Source: Burkholderiaceae bacterium 16
GTDB lineage: Bacteria > Pseudomonadota > Gammaproteobacteria > Burkholderiales > Burkholderiaceae
Direction of reading: 5' to 3'
Length of the DNA: 48,944 nt
Assembly: GCA_000955785.1 (NCBI GenBank)
Contig: JYOD01000112.1
Location: 1 to 48,944, forward strand
Below are positions 1 to 7,267 of this stretch, piece after piece. The notes beneath the pieces are model-generated. The model had not been told where the DNA came from and made no database searches. It was given only the letters and a program-made list of their open reading frames with translations. The position numbers and the translations under genes were made by a program. The stretch's first letter is position 1. Every line of letters begins with the position of its first letter.

Positions 1-102
1 CGGCGTGCTGGGGACTCTCCCGAAAACGGAACAGGGGGAAATAGCCGCCATTCATGTCTGTCGCCCATCCAGGAACTGCTTTCTCCTTGACGGAATCCGC
101 TC

Positions 103-525
103 TCACGTTCGCCGGACCAGGATGCAAGTAGCCGTCGCAGTTGCCACCACCTGGCCGCCCTGGCGCAGCTCCCCCACCACGTTGCAGACGTTCCGGCCAC
201 GCCGCTCCAGGCGCGCCCGCCCATTCAGCGGACCGGCCTGCGCCGACCTCAGGAAGGAGAGATTCAAGTTCAGCGTAGAACAAAACTCGCCATCAGCCAG
301 CGTTGCCGTCACCAGCATCGCGGTCACGTCGTCCAGCATGGCACCGAGCATGCCGCCCTGCACTTGACCGGCCGGATTCAGGAATTCATCGGTGGCAAGG
401 TAGTCCGATTCCAGCGTGCCTGCTTCCAGGTCAACGGAGCGGACTACACCACCAAGTAATCCGGCGACAGCCGGAGCGGGTGCCTGTCCGCTCTGCATGC
501 GCGTGAAATAGTTGTCATTGCTCAT
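103..525 (-). CDS. PaaI-type hotdog-fold thioesterase
   Basis: A 140-residue single hotdog domain. The helix that carries the active site reads GQVQGGMLGAMLDD (about residues 53-66), so the usual HGG signature is QGG while the acidic pair DD at 65-66 is kept. Family members hydrolyse acyl-CoA thioesters, often stalled intermediates of aromatic catabolism. It is the last gene of the leftward catabolic operon, 15 bp after the crotonase gene. The start at 525 has a TGGGA-like ribosome site upstream; an in-frame ATG at 534 would add three residues. The His-to-Gln change is seen directly; whether it alters activity is unknown. Confidence 0.85.
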   Translation of the reverse strand: MSNDNYFTRMQSGQAPAPAVAGLLGGVVRSVDLEAGTLESDYLATDEFLNPAGQVQGGMLGAMLDDVTAMLVTATLADGEFCSTLNLNLSFLRSAQAGPLNGRARLERRGRNVCNVVGELRQGGQVVATATATCILVRRT

Positions 526-540
526 CGTGTGCATCCCAGA

Positions 541-1311
541 TCAACGGCCAGCAAAGCGCGGCGCACGCTTTTCCCGCCATGCCAGCGCGCCCTCGCGCAG
601 GTCTTCGGAAGAATCGGCCACGGCGATATCGCGCGCCAGTTCGGCGGTATCGAGTTGGCCATGAGCGATGCGGTTCAAATGCTTCTTCATGCCAAGCAGC
701 GCCAGCGGCGCCATGCCGGCCAGGCTTTCGCTCGTCTGCGCCGCTAGCGCCTGCAGTGCCTGCTGGCTGTCCTCGAGCCGGTCCAGGTAGCCGCAGGCCA
801 GCATCCCGGCCCCGTCGAACTTGTCGGACATCAGCAGGATGCGCTTGGCCGTGGCCAGCCCCAGCCGCGTGACGTAGCGCTCCAGGCCACCGCGGTAGAA
901 CAGCAAACCAAGGCGCGCGGCCGGAACGGACATCTCGGCGCCAGCGGCCCCGAAACGGAAGTCGCAAGCCAGCGCCAGGTCGGTCGCGCCGCCGTACACA
1001 CCGCCATGCAGCACGGCAATGGTAACGGGCCGCGCCCGTTCCAGCGCATTGGCCAGCGCCTCGAAACGGGCACCGGCATCGGCCCCGCCGAGACGGCCGA
1101 TATTGAAGCCACTGCAAAAGTGCCGGCCCTGCCCTTCGATACGCAGCACGCGCACCTGGGTGTCTCCGTTGACCTTAGCGAGGTACTGTCGCAACAGGTC
1201 AAGGTCTTCTGGCTCGAGACGGTTGGCCACCTCGGGGCGGCGCAGCGTGATGACTGCGATGTGGCCGTCTACGACCAGGTCTGGCGGCTGTCCTTGCGGG
1301 GTCTCGCTCAT
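541..1311 (-). CDS. Enoyl-CoA hydratase/isomerase (crotonase) family protein
   Basis: A 256-residue crotonase fold. Oxyanion-hole segments are visible as FCSGFNI (about 65-71) and GGVYGGATDLAL (about 102-113). The two usual catalytic glutamates are hard to find: the PE(x)xLGL position reads PAARLGL and the next segment reads LFYRGGLERY, without acid at the expected places. Some crotonases without both glutamates are hydrolases, isomerases or decarboxylases, so the reaction may not be simple hydration. The ATG at 1311 lies 16 bp after the third RraA-like gene in transcription order, so it is co-transcribed with the ring-fission genes. Confidence 0.85.
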   Translation of the reverse strand: MSETPQGQPPDLVVDGHIAVITLRRPEVANRLEPEDLDLLRQYLAKVNGDTQVRVLRIEGQGRHFCSGFNIGRLGGADAGARFEALANALERARPVTIAVLHGGVYGGATDLALACDFRFGAAGAEMSVPAARLGLLFYRGGLERYVTRLGLATAKRILLMSDKFDGAGMLACGYLDRLEDSQQALQALAAQTSESLAGMAPLALLGMKKHLNRIAHGQLDTAELARDIAVADSSEDLREGALAWREKRAPRFAGR

Positions 1312-1327
1312 GGCATCCGGTCCCCGT

Positions 1328-1990
1328 TTAGTGAAAACCGTAGATCTGCATGGTGGTCTCGCCCGCCTCCACCCGCTTGAGAATGGCGGATTCCGTGGCC
1401 TCGCGGTCCCTGGCCTTGCCTACGACCTGACCGGCGCGGGTGCGCGGCACCACCACCACGCCATCGCGGTCACCCACGACCAGGTCTCCCGCTTCCACGC
1501 GGGTGCCGCCGATCAGCACCGGCGCATTGAGCCAGCCGATCGCGCCATAGTCCTTGCCGGTGCCGCGAATGCACAGGCCGCGCGCGAACACCGGAAAGCC
1601 GATTTCCTCCAGCAGCACGCCGTCGCGCACGCATCCGTCGATGACCAGCCCGCCAAGCTGCTTCACCTTTGCCGCGGTGGTCATGATCTCGCCCCAGTAG
1701 CCATGCTCGTAGGCGCCGCTCACGTGCACCACCAGCACGTCGCCGGGCCTGGCGATGTCGATGGCGCGATGCAGCCACAGGTTGTCGCCACCGGGCGAAT
1801 GGACGGTCAGCGCCGGGCCGCAGATGCGGAAGTTCGACGACACGGGCTTGATGGCCGGGGAGACCACGCCGATCTTGCCGCCGGCCTCATGCAGCGTCGC
1901 GGTGGGCAGGGCCCTTGCCGCATCGATGACTTCAGGGCTGACCCGTTCGACATCGCGGATCGTGGTGCTGGCTGCGTCATGTTCCGCCAT
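1328..1990 (-). CDS. RraA-family protein, HMG/CHA aldolase-like (copy 1)
   Basis: A 220-residue RraA-fold protein. It carries the E-x20-R-D pattern known from 4-hydroxy-4-methyl-2-oxoglutarate/4-carboxy-4-hydroxy-2-oxoadipate (LigK/GalC) aldolases: the acid is in YWGE and the R-D in DGCVRD, exactly 20 residues later. Such enzymes release pyruvate in the last step of gallate and protocatechuate 4,5-cleavage. The reading frame is open far upstream, but the ATG at 1990 is chosen because GGGAG lies seven bases before it and the preceding RraA gene stops two bases away. It is one of three tandem genes, all 663 bp. Aldolase function is inferred from motif and context. Confidence 0.85.
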   Translation of the reverse strand: MAEHDAASTTIRDVERVSPEVIDAARALPTATLHEAGGKIGVVSPAIKPVSSNFRICGPALTVHSPGGDNLWLHRAIDIARPGDVLVVHVSGAYEHGYWGEIMTTAAKVKQLGGLVIDGCVRDGVLLEEIGFPVFARGLCIRGTGKDYGAIGWLNAPVLIGGTRVEAGDLVVGDRDGVVVVPRTRAGQVVGKARDREATESAILKRVEAGETTMQIYGFH

Positions 1991-1992
1991 GA

Positions 1993-2655
1993 TCAGGCTC
2001 CCTTGGTCTGCAGCTGGTGATAGCGGAACTGGCGACGTGCCTCGTCCAGTCGCATGCCGCCGCGGGCGGCTTCGCGGATGGCGTTTTCCGCCTGTTCGAT
2101 CTGTTCGGCGGTATCGAGCACCGCGGTCTCGTGTTCGCGTGGGATGACCACCACGCCGTCGGCATCCCCACGCAGGATGTCGCCGGGCTGCACGCGGGCG
2201 TCGCCGATGTTGACCGCCACGTTGGTGGCTTCCACCTGGACCCGGTCCTTGCCGGTGCGCATCCAGTGGTCCCTGCTGAAGACGGGATAGCCAAGCTTCC
2301 GGCACAGCGCGACATCACGGCACACGCCGTCGATCACGGTACCAGCAATGCCGCGGCGGTGCGCGATTTCGGTGAGAATGTCGCCCCACACGGTGGCGTT
2401 GTCACGGCCGCCGTTGTCCAGCACGAGGACGCTGCCCGGCGGCACGTCGTCGATATAATCGCCCACGGTACCGGGCGGGTTGGATGCCGGGCCATACAGC
2501 AAGGTGTAGGCGCGGCCCGCCATGGCAAAGCCATCGCCGCGCGCTTTGATGCGGTAGCACTGGCCGGCGATACCGTGCTTGTCCAGCGCGTCGCTCAGCG
2601 TGGCCGTGTCGAGCTTCGCGGCGCGCGCGACGTTGATGTCCTGTTGATCGCTCAT
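1993..2655 (-). CDS. RraA-family protein, HMG/CHA aldolase-like (copy 2)
   Basis: A 220-residue RraA-fold protein with the D-x20-R-D aldolase pattern: the Asp in WGDILTE and the R-D in IDGVCRD, with 20 residues between. It also has the family segment PGSVLVLDNGG before that motif. This is the pattern associated with divalent metal binding in LigK/GalC-type aldolases. The frame extends to a TTG at 2664, but ATG 2655 gives the same length as both neighbours. It ends two bases before copy 1 starts and begins five bases after copy 3 ends, so the three are surely one transcript. Possible roles are aldolase or 2-oxo-acid decarboxylase. Confidence 0.85.
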   Translation of the reverse strand: MSDQQDINVARAAKLDTATLSDALDKHGIAGQCYRIKARGDGFAMAGRAYTLLYGPASNPPGTVGDYIDDVPPGSVLVLDNGGRDNATVWGDILTEIAHRRGIAGTVIDGVCRDVALCRKLGYPVFSRDHWMRTGKDRVQVEATNVAVNIGDARVQPGDILRGDADGVVVIPREHETAVLDTAEQIEQAENAIREAARGGMRLDEARRQFRYHQLQTKGA

Positions 2656-2660
2656 TTCTT

Positions 2661-3323
2661 TCAACCTTTCAGCATGTGTTCGTAGTTGCCGCCCATGACT
2701 TCGCCAATGGCGGTGCCGGCGAGGATTGCCTTGGACATCACCGCCTCCTTGCGCACGATGGCTTCGGCCGTTTCAAGCACACGCGCGATGTCGCGTGCGC
2801 CAATAAAGATCACGGCGCTGCGGTCCGCCACCACGTAATCGCCGGCCTCCACCGTCACGTTGCCGATCTGCACCGCGATATTGGTGCCCTGCTCCACCAC
2901 GCGACCCCGCGCTGTGAAGGCGGTCAGCGCGCGGCTGAAGACCGGGAACTCGAAGTCGATGGCTTCGTCGATGTCGCGCACCGGCCCATCCGCTACAACG
3001 CCGGCGACGCCGCGCACCTTTGCCCCCAACGAGAGCAGGCCGCCCCAACTGCCGGCTTCCACGCCGGTACGCTGCTCGACCACGATGATGTTGTTCGGCC
3101 CGGCCTGCTCGATCGCCGTGCAGCCGAGATGGCGCGTCGGTCCGGGCGGCGGCGCGCCGGTGCCGAGCTTGACGGTAATGGCGCGGCCGGCAATGCGCCC
3201 GGCGCCGGAGCGCTGCGGCAGGCCCGTCACGGTGCCCGGCAGCTGCAGCTTGTCGAGCGCGTCTGACACCGCGCAGCAGTCGAGCCGGCGCAGGCGTTGT
3301 ACGTAGGATTCAGTTTCACTCAT
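2661..3323 (-). CDS. RraA-family protein with G-x20-R-D-x2-E motif (copy 3)
   Basis: A 220-residue RraA-fold protein, first of the three tandem copies in transcription order. The acidic metal ligand seen in copies 1 and 2 is glycine here (WGGLLSL), followed after 20 residues by R-D and then I-D-E, giving G-x20-R-D-x2-E. In the family this variant is associated with RraA-type proteins, some with oxaloacetate decarboxylase activity, rather than with the aldolases. A decarboxylase or tautomerase-like role next to two aldolases is therefore possible. The ATG at 3323 is 28 bp after the dioxygenase stop codon. Confidence 0.85.
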   Translation of the reverse strand: MSETESYVQRLRRLDCCAVSDALDKLQLPGTVTGLPQRSGAGRIAGRAITVKLGTGAPPPGPTRHLGCTAIEQAGPNNIIVVEQRTGVEAGSWGGLLSLGAKVRGVAGVVADGPVRDIDEAIDFEFPVFSRALTAFTARGRVVEQGTNIAVQIGNVTVEAGDYVVADRSAVIFIGARDIARVLETAEAIVRKEAVMSKAILAGTAIGEVMGGNYEHMLKG

Positions 3324-3351
3324 GGTCGTTGGTATGGCTCTGTTCAGTGGT

Positions 3352-4350
3352 TCAATCCAGGGTGTGCCAGGCCGCGAAGCACAGGCCGGTGCCGGTCAGC
3401 GCAGGCGTGCGGTAACCCGGCACGTAGGAAACCCATTCAAGGTCGAGGTCGCGCACGGCCTCCACGGCGATCAACCAGTTGCGGATCTCGGAGCTGCCCG
3501 CCTGGAGCTGGCGCGGGTCCAGCGACGCGAGAAAGCCGGTGTCCTTCCGGCGGATGGCGTCGATGATCGCGTTATCGAGCTCGGCATCCACCACGAAGTG
3601 GCTCAGCCCGCCCGAGGCCAGCACGCCCACGCGCAGGTCGTCGGGATAAGCGGCAATCAGCTCGCGCAGCGCGGCGCCAAGCTGGATGCAGCGGCGCGGC
3701 GTGGGCTGGTTGGGCGGGTCGAAGGTGTTGACGATGACCGGCACCACTGGCAGGTCCAGCCCCTGAAGGTAGCGCCGGTGGATAAACGAGAACGCATGGC
3801 CTTCGAACTGGCCACGCTCGAGCCCGTCCATGGCGGTGATGTCGAAGTCGCGGTCGCACAGCTCTCGGATCATCCAGCGGCCCATGTCGGCGTCGACAGG
3901 GTAGTCGCGGTCGGCGTCGGGCTCCTGGCGGGCCATGCGGGCCTTCTTGTACCAGCTGTCCGACTGGCTCTCATCGCGCTTGGCATTGCGGATGGTGTCG
4001 CCGTAGTAGATCGCGAAGGCCGGGTTGTTGGTGGTGCGGAACAGCTCGGTCTGGTCGTCCCCGACCACCAGCAGCACGTCGAGCCGGGCCGCGCGGATGC
4101 GCTCGCGCAGCGCGTCCATGGCGGCTTCGGCCTGGTCGTAGCGCTCGCCCATACGTTCGGGCGTCACCATCGTCTCGGCATCGGCCGGGGCGACGGCAAG
4201 CAGCGCCTCATAGGTGGTCGGGTTGCCGGCCCGGTCGAAGTAGTGCGGGTTCTTCGGGTCGACCTGGCGGAAGCCGTGCTGCCAGTCTTCACGCTGGCAC
4301 ACCAGCATGATGCTGTGGGAGGAGCCGAAAGCGGCGACGAGTCTTGCCAT
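3352..4350 (-). CDS. LigB-type (class III) extradiol ring-cleavage dioxygenase
   Basis: A 332-residue protein of the LigB/DODA superfamily that cleaves catecholic rings with non-haem Fe(II). His12 in FGSSHS matches the first iron ligand of LigB and DesB; E288 in SSEIRNWL fits the carboxylate ligand; H185 in EGHAFSF is a candidate catalytic base; GGLSHF is at 247-252. The segment that holds the second iron ligand (NDH in LigB) reads VGDDQTELF, with Q100 in place of His. No separate LigA-type small subunit lies beside it, as in single-chain gallate dioxygenases. The start at 4350 is preferred to longer frames because homology begins there. Substrate unknown; a trihydroxylated or carboxylated ring is inferred from the LigJ- and LigK-like genes. 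Confidence 0.85.
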   Translation of the reverse strand: MARLVAAFGSSHSIMLVCQREDWQHGFRQVDPKNPHYFDRAGNPTTYEALLAVAPADAETMVTPERMGERYDQAEAAMDALRERIRAARLDVLLVVGDDQTELFRTTNNPAFAIYYGDTIRNAKRDESQSDSWYKKARMARQEPDADRDYPVDADMGRWMIRELCDRDFDITAMDGLERGQFEGHAFSFIHRRYLQGLDLPVVPVIVNTFDPPNQPTPRRCIQLGAALRELIAAYPDDLRVGVLASGGLSHFVVDAELDNAIIDAIRRKDTGFLASLDPRQLQAGSSEIRNWLIAVEAVRDLDLEWVSYVPGYRTPALTGTGLCFAAWHTLD

Positions 4351-4366
4351 GGAAGTGTCCTTGCGT

Positions 4367-5593
4367 TCAAACGATGTAGGCGGCGCGCAGTTCGTCGACC
4401 TGGGCCGCGCTGTATCCCAGTTCTCGCAGGATGTCGTCGGTATTGGCGCCCTGATGCGGTGCGGGTTGCGGCGGCAGGTCGCGCGGATAGCGTGAAAGCC
4501 GCATCGGCTGCCCCACCAGTGCCACGTCTCCCAGGTCGGCGTGCTGCATCGGCCAGGCCACGCCAAGGTGCTTCACCTGCGGGTCGGCAAACACCTGGTC
4601 CACGCGGTGGATAGGGCCGCACGGCACGCCGGCCTTCAGCAGCCGCTCGGTCCATTCAGCGGTGGTGCGCGTGCGCAGCGCGGCTTCGATCGCTGCGTTG
4701 GCCTTGTCGCGGTTGCGCACGCGTTCCGGATCGGAACCCAGTCCGGGCTCGTCGACGAGGTGCGGCACTTCCAGCGCCTCGCACAGGCGCTTCCACATGG
4801 TCTGGCCGATCGCGGCGATATTCAGGTAGCCGTCGCTGGTGGGGAACACGCCCGTGGGCACGGTCAGCGGATGTTCATTGCCGGTCTGTCCGGGGATCTT
4901 GCGGTCGACCAGCCACTGCGCGGCCTGGAAGTCCAGCATGGCGATCTGCGCTTCCAGCAGCGAGGTCTGCACCCACTGTCCTTCGCCCGAGGCCTCGCGC
5001 TCCAGCAGCGCAGTGAGGATGCCCATCGCGCAGAAGTGGCCCGCGCACAGGTCCGCGAGCGGAATGCCGACGCGCATCGGGCCTTCGCCCGGCTTGCCGG
5101 TCACGCTCATCAGCCCGCCCATGCCCTGCGCAATGGAATCGAAGCCGGGCCAGCCCGCGTAGGGACCGTCCTGACCGAAGCCGGAAATGCTCGCGTAGAC
5201 CAGCCGCGGGTTGATCGCGCGCAGCGCGTCCGGGCCGATGCCGAGGCGGTGCTTCACGTCGGGACGGTAGTTCTCGATGAAGACATCGGCGCGGCTGACC
5301 AGCTCGTGCAGGATCTTCACGCCCCCCGGGGCCTTCATGTTGAGCGTGAGGCTTTCCTTGTTGCGGTGCAGGTTCTCGTAGTCGGCGCGGTTGTGGTCGC
5401 GTCCGCCGATCATGTCGTCGCCGCCCGGCGCGCCCGGCGGGATCTCCAGCTTGATCACGCGCGCGCCCATGTCGGCGAACAGCCGCACCGCGGTGGGGCC
5501 GGCACGCACGCGCGAGGCGTCGAGGATGGTGAAGCGGGACAGCGGGCCTTTGCGCTCGCCCGTGCCGTGTTCGTTGTGTCGGGTATCACCCAT
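4367..5593 (-). CDS. CaiB/BaiF family (class III) CoA-transferase
   Basis: A 408-residue class III CoA-transferase. Typical blocks are VRAGPTAVRLFADMGARVIK near the N-terminus, NYRPDV (108-113), and GGLMSVTGKP followed by the segment VGIPLADLCAG, whose Asp181 corresponds to the catalytic aspartate that forms the acyl anhydride intermediate. It moves CoA between two carboxylic acids and would activate or recycle an acid of this pathway. It lies 18 bp after the DUF35 gene and 16 bp before the dioxygenase gene, tying the CoA module to ring cleavage in one operon. Donor and acceptor cannot be read from sequence. Confidence 0.9.
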   Translation of the reverse strand: MGDTRHNEHGTGERKGPLSRFTILDASRVRAGPTAVRLFADMGARVIKLEIPPGAPGGDDMIGGRDHNRADYENLHRNKESLTLNMKAPGGVKILHELVSRADVFIENYRPDVKHRLGIGPDALRAINPRLVYASISGFGQDGPYAGWPGFDSIAQGMGGLMSVTGKPGEGPMRVGIPLADLCAGHFCAMGILTALLEREASGEGQWVQTSLLEAQIAMLDFQAAQWLVDRKIPGQTGNEHPLTVPTGVFPTSDGYLNIAAIGQTMWKRLCEALEVPHLVDEPGLGSDPERVRNRDKANAAIEAALRTRTTAEWTERLLKAGVPCGPIHRVDQVFADPQVKHLGVAWPMQHADLGDVALVGQPMRLSRYPRDLPPQPAPHQGANTDDILRELGYSAAQVDELRAAYIV

Positions 5594-5611
5594 GGTCGTT
5601 GCCTCAGGTCC

Positions 5612-6055
5612 TTATGCCGGGGTGAACATCGGCACGGCGTAACCGCCGTCGCTCGGCTTGAACACGACCTTCACGCGCTGGCCGATCTCGATCTCGCGCG
5701 GGTCGCAGTCCACCAGGTTGGTCATCATCGTCACGCCTTCGTCCAGCCGGACGTAGGCGAGCGTCCAGGCGGCCTCGCCCTTGCCCATGGTGCTGAACGA
5801 GTAGACCGTGCCGAAGCCGCCGGCGTCGCGCCATTCGGTGCGGTCGGACTGGCAGTGCGGGCAGATGTCGCGCGGGTAGTAGTGCGGCGCGTGGCAGTCC
5901 AGGCACACTTTCAGCATCAGGCGGCCGGCGTCCGCGGCCTCCCAGAACGCCTGGCTTTCCGGCAGCGTGCGCGGCGCGGGAATCTTGCGCGGACCGGCGG
6001 GCGGCGCCTTGGCGGCCGGGTTGGCAGGGGTGACAGGAGTGGCGGGTGTGCTCAT
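5612..6055 (-). CDS. Zn-ribbon OB-fold protein (DUF35 family), thiolase partner
   Basis: A protein of about 147 residues with an N-terminal Pro/Ala-rich tail, a rubredoxin-like zinc ribbon with Cys51, Cys54, Cys65 and Cys68 (KVCLDCHAPH and ICPHCQS), and a C-terminal OB-fold. DUF35 proteins form complexes with thiolase-like enzymes; in steroid side-chain degradation such pairs act as retro-aldolases on acyl-CoA. The gene directly follows the thiolase-like gene. The ATG at 6055 has AAAGGGA nine bases upstream; an ATG at 6064 would overlap the thiolase stop codon and is an alternative. I infer that it is the obligate partner of that protein. Confidence 0.88.
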   Translation of the reverse strand: MSTPATPVTPANPAAKAPPAGPRKIPAPRTLPESQAFWEAADAGRLMLKVCLDCHAPHYYPRDICPHCQSDRTEWRDAGGFGTVYSFSTMGKGEAAWTLAYVRLDEGVTMMTNLVDCDPREIEIGQRVKVVFKPSDGGYAVPMFTPA

Positions 6056-6060
6056 GGTGT

Positions 6061-7224
6061 TCATTCCCTTTCAAGAATCAGCGTGGCTGCGGTATGGCGC
6101 GAAGCCAGTGCACCGCCAATGCCGCTGGCCAGTGCCAGGTCGCAGTTGGGGACCTGCACCGCGGGATGCGCCTCTGCGCGCAGCTGGCGCACTGCCTCGA
6201 TCACCTTGGTGATCCCGCCGCGGTTGGCCGGATGGTTGTTGCACAGGCCGCCGCCATCGGTGTTGAACGGCAGGCGCCCCACGCCGGAAATGAGTCCGCC
6301 GTCGGCGACGAACTTGCCGCCCTCGCCCTTTTTGCAGAAGCCCAGGTCTTCCAGCTGCATCAGCACGGTGATGGTGAAGCTGTCATACAGTGAGGCGTAC
6401 TTGATGTCGGCGGGCGTGACGCCGGCTTCCGCAAAGGCGGCCGGGCCGGACCACGCGGCGGCCGACCATGTCAGGTCGATGTTGCCGCCCATGCCGTGCT
6501 TGGGCGCCTCGCCGGTGCCGCGCACCTTCACTAGTGGCCGCTTGAGCTGCCTGGCGATCTCGGGGCGCGCCACGATCAGCGCGCCGCCACCGTCGCTCAT
6601 GACGCAGCAGTCGAGCCGGTGCAGCGGGTCGGCCACCATCGGCGAGCTGACCACGTCTTCCACCGTCACCACATTGCGCAACATGGCGTTCGGATTATGC
6701 TGGGCATGATGGGAAGCGGCCACCTTGATCCACGCGAGCTGCTCGCTGGTGGTGCCGAACTCGTACATATGGCGTTTGGCCACCAGACCGTAGAGGTTCT
6801 GCGTGGCGGGGCCGAAGGGCAGTTCGAAGGCCACCTCGGGCGCATCGGGATCCGGTGCCCTCAGCGCGAGCGAGGCGCCCGCCGCGCGGGGACGGCCGGC
6901 CAGCGTGATCAGCGCGATATTGCAGCGCCCGGCGGCAATGGCCTCGGCCGCGTGGGCCACGTGCAGGATCGGCGCGGAACCCCCGCATTCGGTGGAATCC
7001 ACGTGGCGCGGCTTCAACCCGAGGTATTCGACCACAGTGGTGGTCCCCAGGCCTGGCGCGTCGCCGGCGCAGAAGTAGCCGTCGATATCGGCTGCGGTCA
7101 GGCCAGCGTCGGCCAGTGCGCCTCGGGCGACGTCGGCGTGCAGGCGCATCACCGACAGGTCATCGGCTTTGCGGGTGGGATGCTCGTAGGCTCCCACGAT
7201 GTAGGCGGATCCGTTCAGGGTCAT
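6061..7224 (-). CDS. Thiolase-like protein (SCP2-thiolase / lipid-transfer type)
   Basis: A 387-residue thiolase-superfamily protein of the non-canonical type that pairs with DUF35 proteins. The nucleophile region reads STECGGSAP (Cys80), and the C-terminal catalytic loop reads NNHPANRGG (His331) rather than the classical GHP(x)G(x)SG. YDSF at 280-283 is another family block. Relatives carry out thiolytic or retro-aldol C-C cleavage of acyl-CoAs. It sits between a Bug protein gene and the DUF35 gene. The pairing is seen directly; retro-aldol versus thiolysis is open, since Cys80 is present. Confidence 0.85.
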   Translation of the reverse strand: MTLNGSAYIVGAYEHPTRKADDLSVMRLHADVARGALADAGLTAADIDGYFCAGDAPGLGTTTVVEYLGLKPRHVDSTECGGSAPILHVAHAAEAIAAGRCNIALITLAGRPRAAGASLALRAPDPDAPEVAFELPFGPATQNLYGLVAKRHMYEFGTTSEQLAWIKVAASHHAQHNPNAMLRNVVTVEDVVSSPMVADPLHRLDCCVMSDGGGALIVARPEIARQLKRPLVKVRGTGEAPKHGMGGNIDLTWSAAAWSGPAAFAEAGVTPADIKYASLYDSFTITVLMQLEDLGFCKKGEGGKFVADGGLISGVGRLPFNTDGGGLCNNHPANRGGITKVIEAVRQLRAEAHPAVQVPNCDLALASGIGGALASRHTAATLILERE

Positions 7225-7267
7225 GATGGAATGCGAGAGCTAGGGAAGCTTGCGGAATGCGGGGGCT

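Noticed and set aside
1328..3323. RraA-like proteins as RNase E regulators
   Set aside because: Copies 1 and 2 carry the aldolase-type E/D-x20-R-D motif and all three sit in a catabolic operon with a dioxygenase, so metabolic enzymes are more likely.
4541..6709. A 722-codon open frame on the plus strand
   Set aside because: It lies antisense to the CoA-transferase, DUF35 and thiolase genes. High GC content keeps antisense frames open; the translation is Arg/Ala/Gly/His-rich without any domain.
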